From positions 1 through 57,019 of the forward strand of contig JAKLJI010000021.1 in assembly GCA_023151275.1 (NCBI GenBank): DNA of 57,019 bases, in the 5' to 3' direction. The notes below the pieces were generated by a model, which ran no database searches, was not told the origin of the DNA, and worked only from the letters and a program-made list of their open reading frames with translations. Positions 42,915 through 52,259 of this stretch are shown piece by piece. The number at the start of each line of letters is the position of its first letter. The stretch's first letter is position 1. The translations under genes and the position numbers were made by a program. The DNA comes from Bacteroidia bacterium (lineage in GTDB: Bacteria > Bacteroidota > Bacteroidia > UKL13-3).

Positions 42915-44405
42915 TCAAGGGTTCATTAATAGGGTGAATTGATTCATGATAAGTCGAGCATCTTCCGAAATCAAATTGGTGAACCAAAATGGTACGAGGC
43001 CCATGAATAGTATAGCTACAACCAGTACACCAGTACCCAATTTTTCAACGAAACTTGCGGGCTCAAGGCTGATGTGAGACGCCTGGCGGATTGGACCAAA
43101 AATAACCTTTCCAATTGCGGAAAGAATATAGATTGCTGTTACCACAATAGATGCAGCTGCTAAAATGGTTGCAACTCTATGGAACGCATCACTATGTTCC
43201 CAAGAGCCAACAAATATGGTCATCTCAGACACAAATCCACTAAATCCGGGCAAGCCCAATGAACACAAACCTGCAATTACAAAAACAGCCGAAAGGAACG
43301 GAATGGATTTCAACAAACCACCCATTTCTTCCATTTTTCGAGTATGTGTCCGTTGGTAAATCAAACCGATTGCACCAAAGAACAGGGCTGTCATCAATCC
43401 ATGTGATACCATTTGCATTACCGAGCCTAAAATGGATGCTTTGGTTTGCATACCGATACCCAGTAAAATAAATCCACAATGGCTAATACTGGAATAGGCA
43501 TTCATGTATTTTAAATCGGTTTGCATGAGTGTGGCAAGGGCCCCATAAACAATGGCAATACTGGATAAGATAATCACATAAGGTGAATAAGCCACGGCAG
43601 CATCAGGAAGCAAATAAGTTGCCACCCTTAAACAACCATAAGCACCCAATTTCATGCTAATTCCTGCAAGAAACATAGAACCCGCAGTTGGGGCAGATGA
43701 GTGTCCATCCGGAACCCAAGTATGAAACGGAAACAAGGCCGTAAATACGCCAAAACCAATAAACAATAGTGGAAATGCAACAAGTTGGATTTCTCTACCT
43801 AGTCTGTTGCTTGCAAGTTCAGTAAGGGAGAAGTTTCCACCTGCTCCATAATAAACAACGAATAACCCTGTAAGCAGCAATGCAGATCCACCCATTAGCA
43901 TCAGCACCAATTTCATGGCACTCGCAATCTTTTCACCACTTCCCCAAATTCCAATCAATAAAAATTTAGGAACAACAGCCAATTCCAGGAAGAAAAACAT
44001 AGCGAATAAATCTAGAGAACTGAAAAAGCCGTAAGCACCTGCTGAAAGAAAATTCAGCAAACTGAAAAACAATTTTGCATCATTTCTCACATTCCAGGAG
44101 AGCAAGCTTGCAGAGAATACCACCAGGGAGGTCATGATTAACATGGTTACAGAAATTCCATCAAGACCAAGGTCCAAATTGATATTCCATAATGGAAACC
44201 AAGAATAATGTGCTGTTAACAAAAATTGGGCGGTTTCCCCTGCTGCTCTAAAATCAGCATACACTTTCCAAATAAGGATGCTTAAGACCAATTGGATAAA
44301 ACCAGAAATTGCTGCAATCCATCGTGCAGAATTCGCATTAACCAGGTAATTGGCCACAGCCGAACAAAGCGGTACTGCGATTAATAGTGGAATCAGAAAA
44401 CTCAT
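42915..44405 (-). CDS. nuoM: NADH-quinone oxidoreductase subunit M
   Basis: A 496-residue inner membrane, antiporter-like proton-pumping subunit of complex I. Motifs include LDLGLDGISVTMLIMTSL near the start, FHTWVPDGHSSAPTAGSM, GISMKLGAYGCLR and the closing GLCSLGLPGFSGFVSE. It overlaps nuoL by 4 bp (44402-44405), which indicates translational coupling. Confidence 0.96.
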   Translation of the reverse strand: MSFLIPLLIAVPLCSAVANYLVNANSARWIAAISGFIQLVLSILIWKVYADFRAAGETAQFLLTAHYSWFPLWNINLDLGLDGISVTMLIMTSLVVFSASLLSWNVRNDAKLFFSLLNFLSAGAYGFFSSLDLFAMFFFLELAVVPKFLLIGIWGSGEKIASAMKLVLMLMGGSALLLTGLFVVYYGAGGNFSLTELASNRLGREIQLVAFPLLFIGFGVFTALFPFHTWVPDGHSSAPTAGSMFLAGISMKLGAYGCLRVATYLLPDAAVAYSPYVIILSSIAIVYGALATLMQTDLKYMNAYSSISHCGFILLGIGMQTKASILGSVMQMVSHGLMTALFFGAIGLIYQRTHTRKMEEMGGLLKSIPFLSAVFVIAGLCSLGLPGFSGFVSEMTIFVGSWEHSDAFHRVATILAAASIVVTAIYILSAIGKVIFGPIRQASHISLEPASFVEKLGTGVLVVAILFMGLVPFWFTNLISEDARLIMNQFTLLMNP

Positions 44406-46312
44406 GATTGAATCATTAACAAGGTTAGTAAAATCAAGGCCAAAATGCCCATCAGGAAGTACAGTACATAGTCTTGAAGTTTTCCATTTTGAATTAACTT
44501 CACACGATCTCCCAATCGCAAGGTTTTTTCAGCTCCCATGCGCAAACCGCCGTCCACTAAATTTTTATCAATCCAAGCAGCTGGAGTTGCCAATGCGCGA
44601 ATGAGTCCAATTTGATAAACAGCTCTCCACAACTCATCAAAATAAAATTTACCTCTGCTCAACTTGTACAAACCCGAAAGCTTTGAAGCCCATTGTTCAG
44701 GCAATGAATTCTGTTTGAAATAAAACAGGTAAGCAAGTCCGATACCCAACAAACCAATGCCAACCGGTGCTATGGAAAACATCAAATGCAAATGTGTTTC
44801 TTCAGGCAATCCGGTGGAGGTTACATAGGAAGAGAAAGGCACAAATCCTGCAAAAACAGCCGGAATGGCCAGCAAAAGCATAGGAAAATTCAGACCCATT
44901 GATTCATGTCCATGTACATCTGAATGCGATTTGTTGTAAAAAACCAGGAAGAATAACCTGAACATATAGAACGCGGTTAATCCCGAGCCAATCAATGCGA
45001 AACCATATACCAGAGGTTGCGATTTCCAGGCATTCAACAAAATTTCTTCTTTACTAAAAAACCCTGAAAAAGGCGGAACTCCGGAAATTGCCAAACAACC
45101 AATTAGGAATAGCCAATGAACGATTGGCATCTGCTTTCGTAAACCGCCCATATTTTCAACTTCATTGCTATGCACGGCATGAATGATAGCTCCGGCAGCT
45201 AAAAACAACAAGGATTTAAAAAAGGCATGTGTAAACAGGTGAAAGAATGAAGCAGTAAATCCGGCTTCAGCACCAGCTTTTCCAGCCACACCCAATGCAA
45301 ACATCATGTATCCAATTTGCGACAAGGTGGAATAGGCAAGAACGCGTTTGATATCTGTTTGAGAAATTGCAATGATGGCAGCCAATATCGATGACAAAAC
45401 GCCAATCCAGGTAACAAGCTGCATAACCCCTTCGAACAAGCTGTAAACAGGGAATAATCTTCCTACCAAAAACACCCCGGCTACAACCATGGTTGCAGCG
45501 TGAATAAGGGCAGATACTGGAGTTGGACCTTCCATGGCATCGGGCAACCAAATATGCAATGGAAACATAGCCGATTTTCCAGCCGCACCTACAAAAATTA
45601 ACACCAAGGCCCAAGCTGCTAAACTATGGCTCATCCAAATACCCGAAACTTCTGGATTAAAATTTCCCGATTTGAAATAGTCCAAAATACCTTTGAATTC
45701 CATGGTCTGCGTTTCGTAAGAAAGCAGAAGAATTCCTATCAAGAAGCCTAAATCAGCAAAACGGGTAACAATGAATGCTTTTTTGCTCGCAGCAACTGCA
45801 CTCGGTTTTTGGAAATAAAATCCAATCAACAAGAATGAGGATACACCCACCAATTCCCAGAAGATATACATCTGAAAAATATTGGATGATAATACCAATC
45901 CTAGCATAGAACCTGTGAATAGGGAAAGGAATGCATAATACATTTGAAAGCGCTCCTCGCCTTTCATGTAGGTTAAGCTAAACCATTGCACCATCAAGGA
46001 AACCGAACAAATAACAACTACCATCAACATGCTGATGGGGTCGGCAACCAAGCCAATGGATATTTTTAGGTTTTCACTGAAATTTAACCAAGGAAAACTG
46101 AAAAATTCTTTTAAAACAAAAGCACCTTGAACAGGTTCTGAAAAATAAGAAACCGACAGGTGTAAAGAAAATAGCAAGCTGGCCAAAATGCCGCCAATTC
46201 CAAGGAAAGCAGAAAAAATTTCGGGAAGTCGCCTTCCTGCAAGTCCAATAATTCCAAACAACAAGAATGGTATTAAAGGAATCAATATCGCTTCTGTGGC
46301 AGGTGTAAACAT
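44402..46312 (-). CDS. nuoL: NADH-quinone oxidoreductase subunit L
   Basis: A 636-residue subunit, the farthest proton pump of the membrane arm of complex I. It has the core antiporter-like domain (WLPDAMEGPTPVSALIHAAT; DIKRVLAYSTLSQIGYMMFA; GVPPFSGFFSKEEIL). A long C-terminal region, which in the family forms the lateral helix, follows. It begins 5 bp downstream of nuoK. Confidence 0.96.
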   Translation of the reverse strand: MFTPATEAILIPLIPFLLFGIIGLAGRRLPEIFSAFLGIGGILASLLFSLHLSVSYFSEPVQGAFVLKEFFSFPWLNFSENLKISIGLVADPISMLMVVVICSVSLMVQWFSLTYMKGEERFQMYYAFLSLFTGSMLGLVLSSNIFQMYIFWELVGVSSFLLIGFYFQKPSAVAASKKAFIVTRFADLGFLIGILLLSYETQTMEFKGILDYFKSGNFNPEVSGIWMSHSLAAWALVLIFVGAAGKSAMFPLHIWLPDAMEGPTPVSALIHAATMVVAGVFLVGRLFPVYSLFEGVMQLVTWIGVLSSILAAIIAISQTDIKRVLAYSTLSQIGYMMFALGVAGKAGAEAGFTASFFHLFTHAFFKSLLFLAAGAIIHAVHSNEVENMGGLRKQMPIVHWLFLIGCLAISGVPPFSGFFSKEEILLNAWKSQPLVYGFALIGSGLTAFYMFRLFFLVFYNKSHSDVHGHESMGLNFPMLLLAIPAVFAGFVPFSSYVTSTGLPEETHLHLMFSIAPVGIGLLGIGLAYLFYFKQNSLPEQWASKLSGLYKLSRGKFYFDELWRAVYQIGLIRALATPAAWIDKNLVDGGLRMGAEKTLRLGDRVKLIQNGKLQDYVLYFLMGILALILLTLLMIQS

Positions 46313-46317
46313 AATTC

Positions 46318-46629
46318 TTAAATTAATTGATCTGCGTCCTTCACGTCAATGGATTTGGTTTGACGGTAAACATGAATAATTATCGCAATAGCCAAAGCGG
46401 CTTCAGCGGCTGCAATCGTAATGATAAAGAGTGTGAAGAACATGCCATCCAATTTTCCGGGATAGAGGAATTTATTGAACGCCACAAAATTGATATTCGC
46501 ACTGTTCAGCATCAACTCGGCACTCATCAGCATTGAAATCATATTGCGACGGGTTACAAATCCATACACGCCTGTAAAAAACAAAAATGCAGATAAGATT
46601 AGCAAAGGGGTTAATAGTTCCTGATTCAT
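46318..46629 (-). CDS. nuoK: NADH-quinone oxidoreductase subunit K
   Basis: A 103-residue inner membrane subunit with three helices. Motifs are GVYGFVTRRNMISMLMSAELMLN, whose glutamate is part of the proton path, and AAAEAALAIAIIIHVYR. It overlaps nuoJ by 4 bp. Confidence 0.95.
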   Translation of the reverse strand: MNQELLTPLLILSAFLFFTGVYGFVTRRNMISMLMSAELMLNSANINFVAFNKFLYPGKLDGMFFTLFIITIAAAEAALAIAIIIHVYRQTKSIDVKDADQLI

Positions 46630-47162
46630 TGGATATTCTCCTTTCCTTCGGGTAATTCTTTTAATTTCACAGCAATTACAATACAGCCAATCATTGCAGC
46701 TAGTAGTAGCAATCCAACCATTTCAAAGGGAAGCACATAACCTCCTGCATTTAAACTTAACAAGGCTCTCCCCAACTCTTTTACACCTCCTGTTACCAGA
46801 TTGTCCGATTGAGTAACAAAATTGTACTCTACTAATCCCAATGCGGTTAACAAGAATCCTGATAATGCTGCCATTCCGGATGCAGCAATTCTCCACCATT
46901 CCGATTTACGCATTTCAACTCCTGAATCTTGAGTTAGGAAGATTGAAAAAATTATCAATACCACAATTCCACCTACATAAACGATGATTTGAACGGCGGC
47001 AATAAAATCTTGGTCCAGCATGAAATAAATTGCAGCAATTCCAATTAGCGAAAACAACAAATAAATAGCTGATCTGAACAATTGGCTTGCAGTTACTGCC
47101 AACAGGGCACTAAATGCAGTAAGGCCTGAAATCAGATAAAATAGTACAGATTGACTTTCCAT
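46626..47162 (-). CDS. nuoJ: NADH-quinone oxidoreductase subunit J
   Basis: A 178-residue membrane subunit with five hydrophobic segments. I chose the ATG at 47162 (MESQSVLFYL), which lies 1 bp after the nuoI stop. A TTG at 47171 would overlap nuoI by 8 bp. The YVGGIVVLIIFSIFL segment contains the family's pi-bulge region. It works with NuoK and NuoH to link quinone chemistry to pumping. Confidence 0.94.
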   Translation of the reverse strand: MESQSVLFYLISGLTAFSALLAVTASQLFRSAIYLLFSLIGIAAIYFMLDQDFIAAVQIIVYVGGIVVLIIFSIFLTQDSGVEMRKSEWWRIAASGMAALSGFLLTALGLVEYNFVTQSDNLVTGGVKELGRALLSLNAGGYVLPFEMVGLLLLAAMIGCIVIAVKLKELPEGKENIQ

Positions 47163-47163
47163 A

Positions 47164-47637
47164 TTACTCAACTCCCTCCATAAGCTTAGATCCGGGTTTG
47201 TTCAGAATTTTCTTCAACAGCTTTTTATCATAAACGCTGTGCTCAAAAGTTTGCCCCATTTTGATGGCATCTGATGGACAAGCTACAATGCATAAATTGC
47301 AAAGGGTGCACAAATCGTGATGATAGATAAAGCTATCAATTCGCTTTTTCTTTTTACCATCAGCCAACACCTCTTGCTTGGTAATGATTTTTATGGTGCC
47401 GTTAGGACAGGCAATTTCGCAAGCCTGACAGCCGGTGCAGCGATGTTCATTGTCTTCGTTGTGCGGCATAATTACTTCACCACGAAAGCGCTCGGCCATC
47501 TTCAACGTGGCACGGTTATCCGGATATTCTTCGGTTTGAATTTCCTTCAAATGGGTGAAGTAATAACCGGTCAGCTTCATCCCTGTAAACAAGGATTGAA
47601 TGGCCTGAAAAATGGTTTTAAAATAGTCTTTCAGCAT
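47164..47637 (-). CDS. nuoI: NADH-quinone oxidoreductase subunit I
   Basis: A 157-residue ferredoxin-like subunit carrying two 4Fe-4S clusters (N6a and N6b) near the membrane arm. The cysteine motifs are Cys67, 70, 73, 77 (CTGCQACEIACP) and Cys110, 113, 116, 120 (CTLCNLCIVACP). I chose the ATG at 47637 (MLKDYFKTIF). A longer frame to 47679 would run into nuoH. Confidence 0.95.
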   Translation of the reverse strand: MLKDYFKTIFQAIQSLFTGMKLTGYYFTHLKEIQTEEYPDNRATLKMAERFRGEVIMPHNEDNEHRCTGCQACEIACPNGTIKIITKQEVLADGKKKKRIDSFIYHHDLCTLCNLCIVACPSDAIKMGQTFEHSVYDKKLLKKILNKPGSKLMEGVE

Positions 47638-47641
47638 GGGA

Positions 47642-48739
47642 TTAAAAATGGAGTCCGTAAATAGCCATGATGGTAACAAGAATGGTATTTACCATACTGA
47701 TGGGCAACAAATATTTCCATTCCAGATTCAGCAACTGGTCAACGCGCAATCTGGGAAAGGTCCACCTGAACCACATGATGATAAATATGATGAACATGGT
47801 TTTACCCATGAACCAGAAAAATCCGGGGATATAATCCATTACCTGATTAAAGGCTGCGAAATTCCCGATATGGAAAGGCATCCAACCGCCTAAAAACACA
47901 GTTGCAGCAATGGCAGATACAACAAACAAGTTGATGTATTCAGACAAAAGAAACATCGCAAATTTCATTCCTGAATACTCGGTATGAAAACCAGCAGTGA
48001 GCTCTTGTTCGGCTTCTGCAAGGTCGAATGGTGCACGGTTAATTTCAGCTGTAGATGCAATAATGAAAATGACGAAGCTTATCCAAACCGGAAAATGTCC
48101 CTTTAACAACCACCAGCCGTTTTGTTGGCTTTGAATTATCTCAGACATTTGAAGGCTGCCGCTCAAAATCACAATTGAAATGAGCGACAAGCCAATTGAC
48201 AGTTCATAACTTACAATTTGCGCTCCACTGCGCATGGCTCCCAACAAAGAGTATTTGTTATTGCTCGACCAGCCGGCCATTAGTATTCCAATTACGGCCA
48301 TGCTTGAAACGCTCGACACATAAAGAATCCCAATGGAAGTATCCCAAATTTGAAAATTGGATGAAAATGCCAAGGGTGCAACCACTAAAAACGAAGTGAT
48401 TACCATTATCATGGGGGCAAGATTAAACAGGAATTTATCGGAGCTATTTGGAGTTAGCCCTTCTTTGAGTAAGAGTTTAATGGTATCGGCAACAATTTGC
48501 ATGGAGCCTTTTGGACCTACGCGATTTGGACCCAGACGAACCTGCATAAATGCGGCCACTTTGCGCTCCATATAACCTAGGAAAAAACAAAGTAAGACAA
48601 GAAAAACTATCAATACTAGGCCCATAATGACCATCTCCAACACCTGAAGTAAAAAGCCTTCACCTATGTTGCTTGCCAGGTATTCATGAAAAGTTCTGGC
48701 GAGCGAGGATAAACTAAATTGTAGAAACATTGGTTTCAT
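47642..48739 (-). CDS. nuoH: NADH-quinone oxidoreductase subunit H
   Basis: A 365-residue membrane subunit forming the quinone chamber entrance. Motifs include YMERKVAAFMQVRLGPNRVG, RSGAQIVSYELSIGL, NRAPFDLAEAEQELTAGFH and the loop TEYSGMKFAMFLLSEY. It directly follows nuoD (3 bp gap). In most bacterial 14-gene operons nuoE, nuoF and nuoG lie between these two genes; here nothing does. Confidence 0.96.
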   Translation of the reverse strand: MKPMFLQFSLSSLARTFHEYLASNIGEGFLLQVLEMVIMGLVLIVFLVLLCFFLGYMERKVAAFMQVRLGPNRVGPKGSMQIVADTIKLLLKEGLTPNSSDKFLFNLAPMIMVITSFLVVAPLAFSSNFQIWDTSIGILYVSSVSSMAVIGILMAGWSSNNKYSLLGAMRSGAQIVSYELSIGLSLISIVILSGSLQMSEIIQSQQNGWWLLKGHFPVWISFVIFIIASTAEINRAPFDLAEAEQELTAGFHTEYSGMKFAMFLLSEYINLFVVSAIAATVFLGGWMPFHIGNFAAFNQVMDYIPGFFWFMGKTMFIIFIIMWFRWTFPRLRVDQLLNLEWKYLLPISMVNTILVTIMAIYGLHF

Positions 48740-48742
48740 GAT

Positions 48743-49864
48743 TTAACGGTCTATATCGGGAATAATCAAATCCATGGTTGCCATGATGGCCACGAGATCG
48801 CCTATTTTGGCGCCTTTTGCCATGTGCGACATGGCAGACAAATTGGAGAAATTGGGAGAACGGTATTTAACTCGGTAAGGACTCGCAGCCCCATCACTTA
48901 CAATATATACACCCAATTCACCTCTGGCAGTTTCTACTTTTTGATAGAACTCGCCTTTGGGTAATTTCAACACATTTTTTGTTTTGGCTTGAATCTCTCC
49001 TTCGGGAATTGAATCAATCAATTGCTCAATGATGGAAACAGATTGCATCATTTCCTTCATGCGCACCTGATAACGCGCATAACAATCTCCTCCGGTTTCC
49101 AGGATTTCATCAAACTGAACCCCCTCATATCCGGAATAGGGATACCATTTGCGCACATCGCATGAAACACCACTTGCCCTGGCACAAGGGCCTGTCATAC
49201 CAAATGAAACAGCATCTTCGGGTGAAATGTAACCAACCCCTTGGGTGCGTTGTTGGAAAATGATATTTCCACTAAGCAATTCGTGGTATTCAGAAATTTT
49301 CTCTTTTACCTGTTTTAATATGGCTTTTGTTTTACGTTGAAAGTCGGGATGCAAATCCATCATCACGCCACCAGGAACCATATAATTTTGTGTTAACCGA
49401 GCGCCGCAGGTTTCTTCAATAACTTCTAATATTCCTTCTCTTTCTCGGAATGCATGGAAGAATGGAGTTACTGCGCCCAAATCAAGACCTGTTGAACCCC
49501 ACCAAAGTTGATGGGAGGACAATCTTGTTAATTCTGCCATGAGTAGGCGAATTACTTTGGCACGTTCAGGAACCTCAACTTCAAGTCCTTGTTCCACACA
49601 AAGGGCGCAGGCTAAATTGTTGATATGAGCAGAGAGGTAGTCCATTCTGCTGGTAGCAAAAATGAAATTCCTGTAGCTAAGCGACTCGCTCATTTTTTCT
49701 ATGGAACGGTGGATATAACCCAGATGTGGTTGAACCCGTAAAATGGTTTCTCCTTGAAGCCATATTTTCAAATGCAGCACCCCGTGAGTAGATGGGTGCT
49801 GGGGCCCCATATTGATGACAAATTCGCCGTTCTCGTTTACAATATCTTCTCCTAGTAAATTCAT
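48743..49864 (-). CDS. nuoD: NADH-quinone oxidoreductase subunit D
   Basis: A 373-residue subunit of the peripheral arm that helps form the quinone site. Motifs are NMGPQHPSTHGVLH with the quinone-site histidine, LGYIHRSIEK, RMDYLSAHINNLA and the C-terminal MDLIIPDIDR. It follows nuoC by 5 bp and precedes nuoH by 3 bp. Confidence 0.96.
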   Translation of the reverse strand: MNLLGEDIVNENGEFVINMGPQHPSTHGVLHLKIWLQGETILRVQPHLGYIHRSIEKMSESLSYRNFIFATSRMDYLSAHINNLACALCVEQGLEVEVPERAKVIRLLMAELTRLSSHQLWWGSTGLDLGAVTPFFHAFREREGILEVIEETCGARLTQNYMVPGGVMMDLHPDFQRKTKAILKQVKEKISEYHELLSGNIIFQQRTQGVGYISPEDAVSFGMTGPCARASGVSCDVRKWYPYSGYEGVQFDEILETGGDCYARYQVRMKEMMQSVSIIEQLIDSIPEGEIQAKTKNVLKLPKGEFYQKVETARGELGVYIVSDGAASPYRVKYRSPNFSNLSAMSHMAKGAKIGDLVAIMATMDLIIPDIDR

Positions 49865-49869
49865 GGCTT

Positions 49870-50325
49870 TTAAAGTTCAATCATGTTTTCATCCTGGTAA
49901 TCTTTCCGAAGCGGAAAACCTTCCCAGTTTTCATCCAAAAACAAACGGCGCAAATCGGGGTGATTCAAAAATTTCACCCCAAACAAATCAAACACCTCTC
50001 TTTCGTGAAATTCAGCTGTCCGCCACAAACCCGACAAACTCTCAATTTCAGGATTTTCACGATTACTAAGCTTCACTTTCACTACAAGTTCATCACGATT
50101 GGCTATTGAACGCAGGTGGTAAACCATCAACAAATGGTCTTTCCAATCAACACAAGTTAAGCAAAACAAGAAATCGTATGGAGGATTAGCCTCCTTTCTG
50201 AGGTAAGTTAAGAATGGTAAAAACTCGGTACTATCAACAAACACACCGGGATTACGGGGATTGTCATCAGGAGAAAGGCTTGGGAACTTTCCGTTTAATT
50301 CAAGCAATAAGTCTTCCCTGTTCAT
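49870..50325 (-). CDS. nuoC: NADH-quinone oxidoreductase subunit C
   Basis: A 151-residue peripheral-arm subunit without metal clusters. The conserved C-terminal segment [19 protein letters not shown], followed by GFPLRKDY, identifies it. It is a separate gene rather than a nuoCD fusion. It overlaps nuoB by 4 bp. Confidence 0.94.
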   Translation of the reverse strand: MNREDLLLELNGKFPSLSPDDNPRNPGVFVDSTEFLPFLTYLRKEANPPYDFLFCLTCVDWKDHLLMVYHLRSIANRDELVVKVKLSNRENPEIESLSGLWRTAEFHEREVFDLFGVKFLNHPDLRRLFLDENWEGFPLRKDYQDENMIEL

Positions 50326-50849
50326 GGTTCAATCGGTTTTGATTTTCTGAAATACGGCTCTTTTCTGATTTTTTCTTGAAGGCTAATCATTGCATGCAGC
50401 AAGGCTTCAGGCCTGGGTGGACATCCGGGCACGTAAACATCCACCGGTATGATGTGATCAACCCCTTTTACAACAGAATAGGTATTGTAAAAAAATGGAC
50501 CTCCTGAAATGGTACATGCACCCATAGCAATTACATATTTAGGGTCAGCCATTTGATCATAAAGGCGTTTAAGAACGGGTGCCATCTTCATAACAATTGT
50601 GCCGGCCACAATAATTAAATCAGCTTGGCGCGGAGTGGCGCGTGCTACTTCAAATCCAAAGCGCGACCAATCGTATTTGGCATCTGCAGCCGACATCATT
50701 TCAATCGCGCAGCAACTGGTTCCAAAAACCAAAGGCCATAAGGAATTGGCACGGGCCCAATTTACGGCATCATCGAGAGTGGTAAGCAAAATCCCACCAT
50801 CGGCGGTGGAATGAACCTCTCCAGGAAATTCCATTTTATTTACATCCAT
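50322..50849 (-). CDS. nuoB: NADH-quinone oxidoreductase subunit B
   Basis: A 175-residue subunit carrying the terminal 4Fe-4S cluster N2, which hands electrons to quinone. All four cysteines are present: Cys46 and Cys47 (GTSCCAIEM), Cys112 (GACTISGG) and Cys143 (VPGCPPRPE). The start at 50849 overlaps nuoA by 10 bp. A second ATG at 50834 is possible. Confidence 0.96.
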   Translation of the reverse strand: MDVNKMEFPGEVHSTADGGILLTTLDDAVNWARANSLWPLVFGTSCCAIEMMSAADAKYDWSRFGFEVARATPRQADLIIVAGTIVMKMAPVLKRLYDQMADPKYVIAMGACTISGGPFFYNTYSVVKGVDHIIPVDVYVPGCPPRPEALLHAMISLQEKIRKEPYFRKSKPIEP

Positions 50850-51190
50850 TTCAAGGCTCCTTTCTTCCAGGCGTATAACAATCCCATAAAGAGAACAATC
50901 ATAAAGATTAATATTTCTACTAAAGCGATTATCCCTGTTTCCTTAACAACAGTTGCCCAGGGATAGAGGAATACCAATTCAACATCAAACACCAAAAAAA
51001 TCAAGGCAAACAAATAATAGCCAACATTGAATTGAATCCAGGAACTTCCCGTTGTGGGAACTCCGCATTCGTAGGTTTCTCCTTTTTGGGCATTGGTAGA
51101 TCTTTTTGCCAAAACCCGGGATAGCAGAATTCCGCCACCCGAAAAAATCAACCCGCATAGGGTGAGTAAAAGTATTGCTGAATTACCCAT
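50840..51190 (-). CDS. nuoA: NADH-quinone oxidoreductase subunit A
   Basis: A 116-residue membrane subunit with three helices and the conserved loop [20 protein letters not shown]. It is the first gene of the eleven-gene operon, with a -7 element 10 nt upstream (51201-51208). As NuoE, NuoF and NuoG are missing, the complex would take electrons from a donor other than NADH, or from an NADH module encoded elsewhere. Confidence 0.95.
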   Translation of the reverse strand: MGNSAILLLTLCGLIFSGGGILLSRVLAKRSTNAQKGETYECGVPTTGSSWIQFNVGYYLFALIFLVFDVELVFLYPWATVVKETGIIALVEILIFMIVLFMGLLYAWKKGALKWM

Positions 51191-51200
51191 GGTTACAGTT

Positions 51201-51208
51201 CAAAAGTA
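51201..51208 (-). promoter_or_regulatory. Candidate -7 element of the nuo operon
   Basis: TACTTTTG on the minus strand matches TAnnTTTG and lies 10 nt before the nuoA start. No TTG is at the usual spacing (the nearest is 27 nt away). Confidence 0.5.
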
Positions 51209-51245
51209 TTTGCCTCTTTGAGTTTAAAATATGAACAAAATCAGA

Positions 51246-51270
51246 AAAGGGGATGACATGCATCCCCTTT
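51246..51270 (-). terminator. Terminator after the DUF4177-like gene
   Basis: AAAGGGGATG (51246-51255) pairs perfectly with CATCCCCTTT (51261-51270), loop ACATG. On the minus strand a loose T-rich tail follows. It separates the upstream small gene from nuoA. Confidence 0.75.
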
Positions 51271-51287
51271 CTGTTGGCCTGAAGGCT

Positions 51288-51692
51288 TTATTTAGCGCGA
51301 CGGAAGAGGTATCTCGTGATGAAAATTCCTCCGCTTGTACTACCATTTGAAGTGTTAGTGCTTGAACCTGTGGTTACTTCAACCAATTCCCATCCTTCAT
51401 CCGTCCATTCGTTTAATTTATTTACAATAGCAGCATCGTTGTTGGAGATATTTCCAAAATTGATACCCACCATGCTGTAAAAGTTCAACAAATCTTTTTC
51501 TACCATTTGTCCGCCTTTGTCTGTTGAAATGATACGTGATCTGCCCAATCCTCCGGGAACAATGGATTCAATGGTTGAAAACTGCTTGTATTCGTAAGAG
51601 CCAGGCGCGGAAGCCGGTTTGAAAGCGAGAATAGCTACTACTCCTAAAGCAAAAAATGCACCAAGCACCAAATAGGCAAAATTGTTTTTCAT
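51288..51692 (-). CDS. Membrane-anchored DUF4177-like protein
   Basis: A 134-residue protein. A single hydrophobic segment near the N-terminus (about 4-24) anchors it or acts as a signal. The segment YEYKQFST, followed later by LNEWTDEGWELVEVTTG and ITRYLFRR, matches the small DUF4177 pattern of a short beta domain. The middle is a serine/threonine/glycine-rich loop. The function is unknown. It appears to be monocistronic, with a terminator at 51246-51270. Confidence 0.65.
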   Translation of the reverse strand: MKNNFAYLVLGAFFALGVVAILAFKPASAPGSYEYKQFSTIESIVPGGLGRSRIISTDKGGQMVEKDLLNFYSMVGINFGNISNNDAAIVNKLNEWTDEGWELVEVTTGSSTNTSNGSTSGGIFITRYLFRRAK

Positions 51693-51798
51693 ATGTGTTT
51701 CTAAATTATGTTAGTCAATAATAAGCCTAAACCGAAACAATTACCCAACATTTTGTACTCAGGGTTGAGATTCTTATTCTTGTTAAAAAATTCATACC

Positions 51799-52257
51799 AT
51801 GAAATACCTAAGCGCACTATTTTGCCTGCTCCTACTTTCACAGGTTAGCACCAACGGAAATATTCACAGAGGAGAGAAATTCTCCATTGTAATTGCAGAC
51901 CCGGTTGAGGTTAATGTGAACGGCGAAACCTTACAGGGTAAAGGTCAAACCATTCCAATGGTAGTTGGTAAAGAAAGTCCTGATGTAATTTTGTATCAGG
52001 ATCAAAACATGTCTATTGTAGCAGAATATCACCTTTCCATTTATTCCAACCGCAGGTCGGAAACAAAAAATGGCGGCTTGAAACTCGAAGTAGATTATGT
52101 ATTGAGACATGGTAAAACCAAACGTGTTACTCACCAACAGCATTTGTTTCTTCAAACCAGCAATAGGACTTTTAAAGAAAACGTGAAGTTCTCTGTTGCA
52201 AAAGGTGTAAAACCATTAAACATTAACCTAACGTATCAAGCATCTTTGGGCGAATAA
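51799..52257 (+). CDS. Small exported protein of unknown function
   Basis: A 152-residue protein I do not recognise. The signal peptide is about residues 1-19. The rest is predicted as beta-rich (KFSIVIADPVEVNVNG; LKLEVDYVLRHGK; PLNINLTYQASL). No cysteines or T9SS tail are seen. It ends 2 bp before the membrane protein gene at 52260 and is probably the first gene of a three-gene unit with it and the cyclophilin gene. Confidence 0.65.
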   Translation: MKYLSALFCLLLLSQVSTNGNIHRGEKFSIVIADPVEVNVNGETLQGKGQTIPMVVGKESPDVILYQDQNMSIVAEYHLSIYSNRRSETKNGGLKLEVDYVLRHGKTKRVTHQQHLFLQTSNRTFKENVKFSVAKGVKPLNINLTYQASLGE

Positions 52258-52259
52258 AT

